DNA of 37,074 nucleotides, taken from a virus. Shown one piece after another: positions 28,804-36,866 of the stretch. Under the pieces are notes generated by a model. It was not told the DNA's origin. It was given only the letters and a program-made list of their open reading frames with translations, and searched no databases. The stretch covers positions 1 to 37,074 of IMG/VR virus record IMGVR_UViG_3300046171_000123. One strand, 5' to 3'. Every line of letters starts with the position of its first letter. The first letter of the stretch is position 1. The position numbers and the translations under genes were made by a program.

Positions 28804-29784
28804 TTAAGAGGTCGTTAAGTCGAAGATTCCACCTAGTCCAGCTTCCTCTGTGACTTCTAGTCCAAATTCACATCGGACGACTGCCGTCTCTTCGTCTCCA
28901 ATTTTTCCAAGTCGTTCTGTTTCAAAGTTTCGTAGATACGCAACTTTGCACATCGAATCGTCCACGAGATAGGCGTCCCGTTCTCTCATAAACCGATTTG
29001 GCTTCACCGCCAAATCTCCAAAATCCGTAGCGAAAACAGATACATTGGCCCCTGCACGATCACTGTCAATTAGTTCTCTGGCAATGCTTCGACCTGTCAA
29101 TGTGGAGACCACCGTTTTGTTATATGGACCCACCATCAACATATCCGGTTCGCCACCATTGGTGAAGCAACTTTGGGCAACTGTATTGATCAGTGTTGCT
29201 GTCAATGCCCGTTGTGCAGAAGAGTCTGTTCGTGCGGTAGATCCAACCGTAACAGGGTCTGCACCAGAGGTAGAATCAAAACTGGTATTGGTCGTTAGCC
29301 AAGCACCTAGTGTTGCTGTCGTTCGTGCTGTACCAGAGGCACCATTGTTCCGTGCCTGATTACTGGTTAAGACTGCCTCCATTGAACGCTTGAGTTCCTT
29401 GGATCTCTTGGTTAGCTGATATGCAAGTTGCCCCTCAGATTTCCCGTAGATAGCAATTCGCTGTTGAGTACCAGATACACTGGCGTTTCTGCTCATGATT
29501 TGGCAAATGTTGCTCAAACGAGTTGCATGAGTGATTGCTGCTCTGGTTGTCTGATCTGCTTCGACATCAGCAGTGGTTGAGGTCGCTGCAAGATCGTCCG
29601 TTAACCACTCGAAAATAGTGTTCTGACAGTCCCTTGTACCAATAGCTGAAACGAAGGGGGTCTCTGTAGGCGAAATATTCATGATGAGCTTTGCCACATC
29701 CGGCATTGCTTCATCTGCAGATGAGCTGTAAACCTTCTTGTCTCCCATGTCGTATGACAGGGAGGTATTTGAAATGACTGCCAT
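28804..29784 (-). CDS. Major capsid protein, DUF5309/SU10-like
   Basis: This 326-aa protein has the hallmark order ISPTETPFVSAIG, SNICQIMSRNASVSGTQQRI, IYGKSEGQLAYQLTKRSKEL, EPDMLMVGPYNKTVVSTLTG, and FATDFGDLAVKPNRFMRERD of the DUF5309 (SU10-type) capsid family with an HK97-like fold. It assembles into the icosahedral shell around the scaffold encoded by the preceding gene. AGGAG lies well placed before the ATG. It needs no obvious proteolysis, because no prohead protease gene is visible. Confidence 0.85.
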   Translation of the reverse strand: MAVISNTSLSYDMGDKKVYSSSADEAMPDVAKLIMNISPTETPFVSAIGTRDCQNTIFEWLTDDLAATSTTADVEADQTTRAAITHATRLSNICQIMSRNASVSGTQQRIAIYGKSEGQLAYQLTKRSKELKRSMEAVLTSNQARNNGASGTARTTATLGAWLTTNTSFDSTSGADPVTVGSTARTDSSAQRALTATLINTVAQSCFTNGGEPDMLMVGPYNKTVVSTLTGRSIARELIDSDRAGANVSVFATDFGDLAVKPNRFMRERDAYLVDDSMCKVAYLRNFETERLGKIGDEETAVVRCEFGLEVTEEAGLGGIFDLTTS

Positions 29785-29800
29785 TTCAGTCTCCTAAACT

Positions 29801-30748
29801 TTAGTTTCCTAATAGAGCAGCAAATGCTGCCGTTGCATCTTCTGTGGACCCTGACTTCTCCAGACGACCCATTGCTTTATTAAAGTTGGTCTGTCTACGA
29901 GTCGTTGGACCCTGTGGAGACCGACCACGGACCCTTGCTGTTTTCACAGTGGGTTCTTGTGCCTCCTTAATCGCCTGTTTGCCCTGGGCCAAAGATTTAT
30001 TGGCACTGTAGGCATCATATAAAATTCGTACTAAACGATGATCGTATGCGCTTTGCAGATCAGAATCAGTCAAACCGTAATGCGATTTAGCAAAATCTCT
30101 GATCTCACTCTTCTCTTGCTTTGCCACCTCCGGATCTCTCCAGGAAGGAATGACTTCGTTGAGTAACTCTCTTTCTTTCTGAAGAGTTTCGTTAAACTGC
30201 TGCTGTTGAATTTGCTGTTGTTCCTGCTTGACTGCTTCCAACTGTGCTGCCCGTTGTGACCTGATGTTGGCACGGTCCTGTGCTAGCTGACGTTGTTTGA
30301 GCCACTCCACCGGATCAGCATGTTGCAGTCTCTCCCAATCGATCTCTGGTTCTGGAATCGACGGTTCCTGCTGTAATTGGTAGGCAAAGGTATTCAGTGC
30401 ATTGACCCGTTGAGCATAGTCCTGCTGTAAGGATTCTAACTCTTTGCGTTGTGCTGACAGTGCCTGAGTCTTTCTGGTATAGTCTGCATTTCTACTGTAT
30501 CCCTGTTGAAGTTCACTCAGTGGAACTTCAACCTCTTCTCCATCAATCTTGACGACATAAAGAAGTTCCTGGTCCTCTTCAACTACTTCTTCCGCTTCTT
30601 CTTGTACATCTTCCTCTAAATGCTGTTGAGGAGTCTCCTCCTCTGGTTCTGGAGTCGATTCTTCTGGTTGTGGAATTGGTTTTCCGGAGAGCAGTGCCTC
30701 AAATCCGTCAACGGTTGCTTGTTCACTGGCTCTTACTTCTTCACTCAT
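29801..30748 (-). CDS. Scaffolding protein
   Basis: The 315-aa protein is acidic at the N-terminus (PEPEEETPQQHLEEDVQEEA), has the conserved DGEEVEVPLSELQQGYSRNA-DYTRKTQ segment at about residues 70-95, and then a long Gln/Arg/Glu-rich coiled-coil region. A basic C-terminus follows (TARVRGRSPQGPTTRRQ). This is the standard scaffold layout in marine podophages, where the positively charged end binds capsid protein. It starts four bases inside the upstream gene (ATGA) and directly precedes the capsid gene. Confidence 0.8.
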   Translation of the reverse strand: MSEEVRASEQATVDGFEALLSGKPIPQPEESTPEPEEETPQQHLEEDVQEEAEEVVEEDQELLYVVKIDGEEVEVPLSELQQGYSRNADYTRKTQALSAQRKELESLQQDYAQRVNALNTFAYQLQQEPSIPEPEIDWERLQHADPVEWLKQRQLAQDRANIRSQRAAQLEAVKQEQQQIQQQQFNETLQKERELLNEVIPSWRDPEVAKQEKSEIRDFAKSHYGLTDSDLQSAYDHRLVRILYDAYSANKSLAQGKQAIKEAQEPTVKTARVRGRSPQGPTTRRQTNFNKAMGRLEKSGSTEDATAAFAALLGN

Positions 30749-30984
30749 TTATTTCCTCGTCTGCCTTGTTTTGCTTGCTGAATCCCTCGTTGCGTTTGTG
30801 TATTCAACAACTGCTTGAGTGATGTCAGTGCTTCGAGCATATGCCATTGACGTTCACGGACTTCTGTCGTTTCCGCCTGTTTCCAGAGTCCTATATGGAA
30901 CTCCTCTAATTCTTTAAACGCTTCTTGTACACTTTCATTGGCAAGAACCCGTTTTGCTTCTTCCCCAATTCGAATCTTATCCAC
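30745..30984 (-). CDS. Small conserved protein between portal and scaffold, 79 aa
   Basis: This helical protein (IGEEAKRVLANESVQEAFKE, then HIGLWKQAETTEVRERQWHM, then LKQLLNTQTQRG) has the layout of small proteins found between portal and scaffold in many phages. The role is unknown. The start is a GTG with AAAGGA upstream, a Shine-Dalgarno that lies inside the 3' end of a 34-codon gene, so the two are coupled. Confidence 0.6.
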   Translation of the reverse strand: MDKIRIGEEAKRVLANESVQEAFKELEEFHIGLWKQAETTEVRERQWHMLEALTSLKQLLNTQTQRGIQQAKQGRRGNK

Positions 30985-31081
30985 GGTATCCTTTCTTGCG
31001 GCACCGTCCTAACTTCATGCAGACCTGTGGCGTTGGACACGAAACACACGGTTTGAAACGTCCACCCATCTTGTTAGGCAT
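30977..31081 (-). CDS. 34-aa Cys-rich zinc-knuckle-like peptide
   Basis: This 34-codon frame starts MPNKMGGRFKPCVSC, continues PTPQVCMKLGRCRKKG and ends before the next gene. It fills the gap between portal and the 79-aa gene with overlaps at both ends. Four Cys (CVSC, then VCMKLGRC) in a basic context resemble a small zinc finger. Function unknown; a small head or packaging accessory is possible. Too short for standard gene calling. Confidence 0.5.
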   Translation of the reverse strand: MPNKMGGRFKPCVSCPTPQVCMKLGRCRKKGYRG

Positions 31082-33158
31082 TCGGCACCTGTTGTTTTTG
31101 TTGATAAAGTTGCTCCTGGACACTCATATCCATTCGCTCCAATTCACGGTTACGATTGACTGCTTGGACTAAGGGTCCAGCGTCAATCTGAGTGTTGTAC
31201 TTCAACTGAAGTTCTTGAATATCAAGGAAAGTCTTTGCCTCAAACTTGTCCCTCTCCAAATCATCCTTCCGCCTCATTTCTTCCGCCTTCTGTTGCATCT
31301 CAAACTGAGTTTTCTGGATCTCACTCTGAGCTAGGATCTCTTCTGGAGATGGTTTCGGTTGCTGTTGCTGTTGTGCTTGCTGCATCTGCTGTTGAAGCAT
31401 CTGCTGCATCTCCTCCGGAGATCTCAGGTACCTTGCGCCATCAATCAACCCTTGCTCCTGGAGCAAACGCTGAAGGGTCTGATAGTAATTCTCTACACTG
31501 CAGATAGGGTTGTTTGGTCCAAACTGAGAAATGATCTGCTCCTGTTTGGCAAGCAAGGCGAGAAGCGTTTGTGTGCGCTTCTCGTTGTTGCTGTCCAAGG
31601 AGAGAGAAATGCGGACGTCATAGTCCGAAAAGGTCGAGGGATTGACTGGAATGTATTGACCCCTCAACCTCATCAAGATGGGTTCGGCAGTCATATACGT
31701 TAAGGCAAGATTGAGCAGTTTCTTGTAGAGGGGTTTGAAACCAGACTCTGCCACATTTCTCGCAACGAGTTCCAAACGGGACTGTGCAGCTTTTTGAGAT
31801 GCTGCCAGTCCTACCGCACTCGTCGACTGTAAGTGTTCCAACTCCAGTCCCTGCGATGCTCGTCCAACGCCAACCCTCTCTTCCTTGATCGTGTCGAGAT
31901 ACTGAATCAGGGGGAATGCCTGTTGTCCTGTGAACGGCAGCGTCAGCATCTGGAGTGCTTTGGAAACGTCTCCACGGACATTGATCAGAGATCCGATCTT
32001 GTCCTGACTGAGTTGATCCCAATCAATGTAATTTTCATTGAACATAATGCGTGGACGGGTCGACAGAGATAAACTGTCGAGGACGTTACGCATTACAGCA
32101 GACTTGATCCGTTGGATGTCCTGTAAAGCATCATAGACCGACAACCCTTCCCAAGTGTGGGGTCGGTTGTCGTACCGTAACAGCAAGAAGGGGGTGTCTG
32201 TAACGACTTCGTTGGAAAGCACCTCGTGAGCAGAGCCAATCGTACAGATCCGTCTTAGTTCCCTGACTCCGTCTCCGTCTTGGTCCACTCGACAGAATGC
32301 CTCTGCATAGTGGACGAATCGTCCTGCTGGATCTGAGGAAGTATCCTCATCTTCTTTCCAGGCGGGATGACGTAACAACCACTCAGAATTGTTGCGAACC
32401 TGATCTTTTGTTCCGCCAAACTCGACGACTTCTTCATAGTCATAACCCAACTCCACCAGATCTGAGACTCTCAGCAGCATCCTGTGCGCTACAATGGTTG
32501 CATCCTCGACAGACTTTGCTGTTCGATTGATCAAGAACTCCTCACCTGGGAGACACTCCATCTTGATCTGACCATTTGGAGTCTTCCTTGTCAGATGGAC
32601 ATCAATCAACCCTGTCTCTGCATCCGTCTCACTGCTGCTTACCTCAAACCCCTCCTGGAGAAAGAGGTTGATCTGCATCTCATTTAGTCCAGAAAGTCGA
32701 CGACTTTCGACGTTAAAGGTCTTATCGTAGTAAACTTTCAAGATGCCTGTGCCACTGATCAGCATGTCCTTGATGGCATCACCAAAGACCCCATAGGCGT
32801 CTGACTGGTCCAAGAACCAGTTGGCTAAGTCTGTTGCCTGTTTTGCAGGTTGAACATCTTCCGGACCCCGTGGCACAAACTCACAGACCTGTTCTCCGCT
32901 GAAAAACACCCTCATCAAGGACGGGACCATCGCATTTACGGCATCAAAGACGTCCCTGCTCACCACCTGGGAGCGACCCTTCTCCTCATACGGAGAGACA
33001 TCAGACTCGCTGAACGGTTTCCCAAGGTAAAACCGTTGAGCGACAACTCTGCGATTACTTACATCGTTGTCGATGTAGTCAATGGCATCATCTAGTGTGG
33101 ACTTGACCCATGCCTGGAGTTCTTCCTCCGACATGGGTTCTAAGATTTCGTTACTCAA
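31074..33158 (-). CDS. Portal protein, P22-like
   Basis: This 694-aa protein has the portal start SEEELQAWVKSTLDDAIDYI, then GRSQVVSRDVFDAVNAMVPS-LMRVFFS, and FGDAIKDMLISGTGILKVYY. These are typical of P22-like portals (P22 gp1 is 725 aa). The C-terminal 120 residues are a Gln-rich coil (QQMLQQQMQQAQQQQQP), the barrel-like or crown region, which varies between phages. It forms the dodecameric DNA entry channel and binds terminase. The start is a TTG, after which an internal ATG follows at residue 9. Confidence 0.85.
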   Translation of the reverse strand: MSNEILEPMSEEELQAWVKSTLDDAIDYIDNDVSNRRVVAQRFYLGKPFSESDVSPYEEKGRSQVVSRDVFDAVNAMVPSLMRVFFSGEQVCEFVPRGPEDVQPAKQATDLANWFLDQSDAYGVFGDAIKDMLISGTGILKVYYDKTFNVESRRLSGLNEMQINLFLQEGFEVSSSETDAETGLIDVHLTRKTPNGQIKMECLPGEEFLINRTAKSVEDATIVAHRMLLRVSDLVELGYDYEEVVEFGGTKDQVRNNSEWLLRHPAWKEDEDTSSDPAGRFVHYAEAFCRVDQDGDGVRELRRICTIGSAHEVLSNEVVTDTPFLLLRYDNRPHTWEGLSVYDALQDIQRIKSAVMRNVLDSLSLSTRPRIMFNENYIDWDQLSQDKIGSLINVRGDVSKALQMLTLPFTGQQAFPLIQYLDTIKEERVGVGRASQGLELEHLQSTSAVGLAASQKAAQSRLELVARNVAESGFKPLYKKLLNLALTYMTAEPILMRLRGQYIPVNPSTFSDYDVRISLSLDSNNEKRTQTLLALLAKQEQIISQFGPNNPICSVENYYQTLQRLLQEQGLIDGARYLRSPEEMQQMLQQQMQQAQQQQQPKPSPEEILAQSEIQKTQFEMQQKAEEMRRKDDLERDKFEAKTFLDIQELQLKYNTQIDAGPLVQAVNRNRELERMDMSVQEQLYQQKQQVPNA

Positions 33159-33197
33159 AAGAGAGTCCTGTTGTTGGTTTATAGATATGTTGACGCT

Positions 33198-33215
33198 ATC
33201 AAAACATTTTTTGAT
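33198..33215. promoter_or_regulatory. AT-rich hairpin between terL and portal
   Basis: ATCAAAA (33198-33204) and TTTTGAT (33209-33215) are perfect 7-bp arms with a 4-nt loop in the only real gap (66 bp) of the head region. On the leftward strand TTGACA lies just upstream (33217-33222), and TATAAA follows at about 33178-33183, too far apart for a standard promoter. It may be a partial terminator or control point before the head genes. Confidence 0.35.
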
Positions 33216-33224
33216 CTGTCAAAG

Positions 33225-34625
33225 TCAAACCACGTTGCCAACAAAAGGTTGTTCATACCCACCTCTGGCACGATACCTGCCGTCAGGCAAAACGGAACTC
33301 TGGGCAAACGTTAAGGAAAAGCTGTCTCCATAGTCCGGAGATGCCCCAATTCTCTTGGAAAGTTCTTCCTTACGCTCAACAGCGATCTTGCCATTGGGAC
33401 GATAGATGTACCTGATGGCAAGCAAGTCCCTCAGTAGTTCCTCCTTGTCCGGAATGCTGACCTCGTCGTCAAACCATTCCTTGGCCTTGAAGTATAACTC
33501 TGCTCTCAGATTGGCATAGGTCTCGCCCAGGGCAGGAGACTCCGATACATTGACCCCCCTTGCAGGAATACCCCAACTCCGTAAAGCATCCAAACAACCT
33601 GCGCCAACGCCAATCGAATCCACCAACACCTCTGCACATTCGGGAATGCACCCCTCGTAAATGTCGAGGACTCTTCCTGCTAACTCAATCAAGTCCAACT
33701 TCTGATAGCTGTAGATGCCCAACACCTGACGTCCCTGCCTCACTGTGACCACACTATGGTCTGAGCCATACCTCGCAGGATCAACGCCCATGACAATCGG
33801 GTAGTCGTCCGGAATGACGACCTCCCGATTGATGGCATCTGTTACCCTCTCTGCACTGAAGACCGTGTCATCATCCTGAGTTGGAAATTCGCCAATGACT
33901 CTTACTCTCCACTGATTGCTAGACTCCGGATACTTCGACCTCATCTCCTCAATGAAGGACTCACTGACCAAAGGGTTGTCAAGGCACGATACCGTCATCA
34001 GTTTCCAACCCTTCTTTGACGCATGGAAGACATCGTAAAAGAATCCACTGCTGTAGACGGGGTTCCCAAACAAAAGACAACAACTGTTCGGTGTAGAAAG
34101 GCTGCCCACTGAAGCCTCCCAGACCGAAATGGGTACGCCACTGGCTTCATCGATGACCAACATCACTCCACCATGCGGAGGAGCATGGACCCCCTGCAGG
34201 GCAGTCGGAGACTCTGCCCTGGCAACACGAAAACTAATAAACCCCCTCTCCGGTGAAGCAGTGAGTTCTAACCTCTCCTGCTTCACTGTGATCAAGTCTC
34301 TCAGTGCTGCTGGCAACATCCCATGCCACTTCTTCACCTCTGCTGCCAGGGCATCCTGCAACTGAGCAATCGTCGGTGCCGTTACGACCACCTTGACGTC
34401 GATTCTTGTTAACAAGAACCAGAGCATCAAAACACTCGCACAATGGGATTTTCCCACCCCGTGTCCACTTTTTGTTGCTACGAGACGTTGTCCAGAAGCT
34501 ATTGCTTCCATCACCTCCTGTTGCCAAGGCAACGGTTCTACGTTCAGCATGTTCCTGGCAAACCCTACCGGATCATCCCGATAGGTCTCCATGAACAATG
34601 CTATGGGGTTCTTTTGATTTTCCAT
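33225..34625 (-). CDS. terL: Terminase large subunit
   Basis: The 466-aa protein has Walker A (SGHGVGKS, 53-60), Walker B (VMLVIDEAS, 154-162) and the nuclease acidic triad in VMGVDPARYGSDH (Asp282), VLVDSIGVGAG (Asp336) and SPDYGDSFSL (Asp431/434). It packages DNA through the portal and cuts it at headful or at specific sites. Overlap of 25 bp with rusA upstream and a 66-bp gap to the portal gene. Its partner small subunit is encoded far away across the circle junction. Confidence 0.95.
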   Translation of the reverse strand: MENQKNPIALFMETYRDDPVGFARNMLNVEPLPWQQEVMEAIASGQRLVATKSGHGVGKSHCASVLMLWFLLTRIDVKVVVTAPTIAQLQDALAAEVKKWHGMLPAALRDLITVKQERLELTASPERGFISFRVARAESPTALQGVHAPPHGGVMLVIDEASGVPISVWEASVGSLSTPNSCCLLFGNPVYSSGFFYDVFHASKKGWKLMTVSCLDNPLVSESFIEEMRSKYPESSNQWRVRVIGEFPTQDDDTVFSAERVTDAINREVVIPDDYPIVMGVDPARYGSDHSVVTVRQGRQVLGIYSYQKLDLIELAGRVLDIYEGCIPECAEVLVDSIGVGAGCLDALRSWGIPARGVNVSESPALGETYANLRAELYFKAKEWFDDEVSIPDKEELLRDLLAIRYIYRPNGKIAVERKEELSKRIGASPDYGDSFSLTFAQSSVLPDGRYRARGGYEQPFVGNVV

Positions 34626-34966
34626 AATCTCTCAATCGTTACGACTGTCTTTCCGCCTTTTACGACTTCTCGACGCTCCAGATACAACTCATCTACCTGA
34701 TTGTCGTTTGGGAACACTCCTGCACTCTCCAAAAGGTCCAGGACACTCTTAGCGTAGTTGTCAATGTCAAAGCAACGTCTTGTTGGTGGAAATATCTGCA
34801 GATGGACCCGTAAACGGTCCTCTGCAGCAAATGGTTGGAATTCCGGAAGTTCGGAAGCAAATGCTTTGAAGAGACGGCCCTTCCTGCTCAGAAGAGTCCT
34901 CCCATTCGGAAGATGTCGATAGTAGGTATTGACAGACGGGGGGAACGGTAACGCTAAGGTGATCAA
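34601..34966 (-). CDS. rusA: RusA-like Holliday junction resolvase
   Basis: This 121-aa protein has the RusA start (LPFPPSVNTYYRH) and the catalytic acidic/basic pattern FDIDNYAKSVLDLLESAGVF (Asp67, Asp69, Lys73) and NDNQVDELYLERREV (Asp88, Asp92). RusA cuts four-way junctions, which resolves branched DNA before packaging; it fits directly before terL. The start is a TTG that overlaps the upstream exonuclease stop (TTGA), with no Shine-Dalgarno, so translation depends on coupling. Confidence 0.9.
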   Translation of the reverse strand: MITLALPFPPSVNTYYRHLPNGRTLLSRKGRLFKAFASELPEFQPFAAEDRLRVHLQIFPPTRRCFDIDNYAKSVLDLLESAGVFPNDNQVDELYLERREVVKGGKTVVTIERLWKIKRTP

Positions 34967-35883
34967 CGATAGGAACGGAAGACTCTGTGCTGCGACTTAC
35001 AAGTCAACGCTTCAACTAGATCCGGATGCTGTTCTTTGAGTTTCTTCGTGTCGAGAGACGATCTCTCCTGCACTTTCCAAGTACAGAGTACCTTGCCTGA
35101 TGAGGATTGCAAACCTGCGTGGTCTGCCACCCTCGACTTCAAAAACGTCTCCAACTTCTTGATCTGCTCGTCATACTGCCCTCTCTCCCGCTTCAACTCC
35201 ACATACTCCTGCAGTGCATGCTCCTCCTCAGAACTCGCTTCACGCAAGTCCTGATGCTCCTGCGGATACTTGTGATCAAAGTCTACCGCAAACATCAACT
35301 CCGGTTCGTTGCCAGACTGGACGTCTGCCCAATAACTCAATGCTCTGCTCAGGATCTCTGCCTGTGCTGCCTTGTTCTCCAAACACTTCAACACCCTGAC
35401 CTCCCTGTTATCCAACACCCCAACGGCATAGTAACAAACCGACTTCTTCGTTAAGAGCAAATACCACTGCATCTGATAGAAGTGAGAAGGGGGACACAAC
35501 CCCCCTTCCACTTCCTCAATCAAATCCCCATGATTGCCATACTGCGACAACATCCTACTTGTCGTTGTCTTGCACTCCAGCACCGCATCACTCCGGATGC
35601 CATCGACATGCGCCACCAGGAAGGGATAGTCCGGATGCCGATACCTCTTTCTCGACCTCCGGAACGTTAAGCCCGTCAAGCGTATCGCTTCTGACCGGAT
35701 GAACTCCTCAAAAGCTGTCCCCCAACGCATGGCATCATTCTCCCCAGGAGGGTCCAACTCCCCTCTCTTCTCCAAGAAGAGTTGGTACGGAGTCTTGTAG
35801 GGATTTGCTCCCATCAATACTCCAATGTCTGATCCTCCAAGGAATTGCTTCCTCTCCTCAACCAGAAACTGCGGATTTAACAT
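34963..35883 (-). CDS. YqaJ-like viral exonuclease/recombinase
   Basis: The protein of about 306 residues has FLGGSDIGVLMGANPYKTPY at residues 15-34, RWGTAFEEFIR at 53-63, HVDGI with Asp94, and LECKTTT with Glu103 and Lys105, the active site of the lambda-exonuclease-type family. These enzymes chew one strand from dsDNA ends, leaving ssDNA for an annealing protein (here the Sak4-like ATPase). I start at the ATG at 35883, after GAGGAG; an ATG at 35901 six codons upstream is possible. It overlaps the preceding gene by 26 bp. Confidence 0.9.
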   Translation of the reverse strand: MLNPQFLVEERKQFLGGSDIGVLMGANPYKTPYQLFLEKRGELDPPGENDAMRWGTAFEEFIRSEAIRLTGLTFRRSRKRYRHPDYPFLVAHVDGIRSDAVLECKTTTSRMLSQYGNHGDLIEEVEGGLCPPSHFYQMQWYLLLTKKSVCYYAVGVLDNREVRVLKCLENKAAQAEILSRALSYWADVQSGNEPELMFAVDFDHKYPQEHQDLREASSEEEHALQEYVELKRERGQYDEQIKKLETFLKSRVADHAGLQSSSGKVLCTWKVQERSSLDTKKLKEQHPDLVEALTCKSQHRVFRSYR

Positions 35884-36352
35884 CTCCACTCCTCTGTACA
35901 TAATTGACTTTCTGAAACTTCCTCAACGGGATCATCCGCATAACGACCCCAGACCCCTTTGTGATGCGACAACGGTCCTGCACCTGCTCTCCATGTAACC
36001 CCCGAAAGGGTGAGTAGAGCCAATACTCGCCCCTTTCGTGTGTCCGCCATCGATGCACGAACGTGGTCGGAATCAACCCGTGAGACCACGATTTACACGC
36101 ATATAGCCATTTCTTGACTTCTATCGGTATCAGGATCTCGTCCAACTTCCCCTGCTCGTACCTCCTCGTCTCCTCTACAAAGGTCTTCAACTCAAAATAA
36201 CTCTCCACATTCCCATCAGCACCAATCGATACAAAGTCCATGATCTGAGAGTCCTGCAACTTGATCAACTCCTTGCCTGTTGCCATCAGGTAGAAGTCCA
36301 TGAAGTCCTTCTCCTCTGCTAAAGAGTGCAAGTCACTGTCTGGATAGGCCAT
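35858..36352 (-). CDS. PD-(D/E)XK-like protein, unknown role
   Basis: The 164-aa product has MDFVSIGADGNVESYFELKT followed by a helix and IEVKKWLYACKSW. Asp at DFVS, Glu in VESYF and the ELK triplet are spaced as in a PD-(D/E)XK nuclease core (D-x9-15-ExK). The C-terminal half has FVHRWRTHERGEYWLYSPF, beta-like. It may be a small nuclease or a nuclease-like accessory of the YqaJ exonuclease that follows. The match rests on a few residues. GGAG before the ATG at 36352 decides the start; ATG 36364 and TTG 36367 lie upstream. Confidence 0.4.
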   Translation of the reverse strand: MAYPDSDLHSLAEEKDFMDFYLMATGKELIKLQDSQIMDFVSIGADGNVESYFELKTFVEETRRYEQGKLDEILIPIEVKKWLYACKSWSHGLIPTTFVHRWRTHERGEYWLYSPFRGLHGEQVQDRCRITKGSGVVMRMIPLRKFQKVNYVQRSGDVKSAVSG

Positions 36353-36372
36353 CCATTGCTCCATCAAAAAGT

Positions 36373-36588
36373 CTAGAGTGCAGACTCTCTCTCAGAGTCC
36401 CATTGGTTAAACTTCGAAACGATTACCTCCGCTTGCTCAATCAGCTCCATCGGGTAGGTGTCCGGAGACCTCTCCAAGAGTCTCAGGACCACCTCCCAAA
36501 CCATCAACGTGTATAAGTTCTCCACCTCCTGCAACGTGACTCCCACTGGTCTCTCCAACATCCTTTGCTGCAACATCGACTGAATCAT
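36373..36588 (-). CDS. Hypothetical protein, 71 aa
   Basis: This helical protein (VGVTLQEVENLYTLMVWEVV, then LLERSPDTYPMELIEQAEVI) has no recognisable motif. The ATG at 36588 overlaps the upstream stop as ATGA and is preceded by GGAGG; a GTG two codons upstream is also possible. It lies between the YozE-like gene and the PD-(D/E)XK-like gene in the recombination cluster. Confidence 0.5.
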   Translation of the reverse strand: MIQSMLQQRMLERPVGVTLQEVENLYTLMVWEVVLRLLERSPDTYPMELIEQAEVIVSKFNQWDSERESAL

Positions 36589-36800
36589 CTGCACCCCTCC
36601 TCGTTATCATCGTTATCTAAATCCTCTGCATCCGACCACCAGTCCACTGTGATCTCCGGTACCCTCGTGCCCATTGCCCAGGCATACCTCCATTCCCGAT
36701 AGGCATAGCCCATCACCTCCATCTGCTCCTCGTTCCTCGCAAAGACTCCAATCGGGTCGTCCCTGTCGATTTGCCTCGTTAGCCATCTGTAAAAATTCAT
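36585..36800 (-). CDS. YozE/SAM-like small protein
   Basis: The 71-aa product begins MNFYRWLTRQIDRDDPIGVF-AR, close to the FY-x-WL-x2-Q-x-DRDDPIGDLA start of YozE/SAM-like small proteins in phages and bacteria, then has MGYAYREWRYAWAMG and an acidic end (DAEDLDNDDNEEGC). The function is unknown; the fold may bind a partner or DNA. It is the first gene after the circle junction for leftward transcription, with a 66-bp A/T-rich leader before the terminal repeat. Confidence 0.55.
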   Translation of the reverse strand: MNFYRWLTRQIDRDDPIGVFARNEEQMEVMGYAYREWRYAWAMGTRVPEITVDWWSDAEDLDNDDNEEGCR

Positions 36801-36801
36801 A

Positions 36802-36860
36802 AAAATTTAAAATTGGGGTTGGTCGGGAGTTTTTGCTGAAAATTAAAAGTTGAGGTTGGT
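36802..36860. repeat. Imperfect direct repeats in the leader of the YozE-like gene
   Basis: A 22-bp unit at 36802-36823 recurs at 36839-36860 with 19 of 22 positions identical, 37 bp apart (AAAATTTAAAATTGGGGTTGGT and AAAATTAAAAGTTGAGGTTGGT on the plus strand). On the leftward strand they read ACCAACC-x-CAA-x-TTTTAA twice before the start codon at 36800. They could be binding sites or part of a promoter; no gene is convincing in the region 36801-36866. Confidence 0.5.
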
Positions 36861-36866
36861 GGACTA

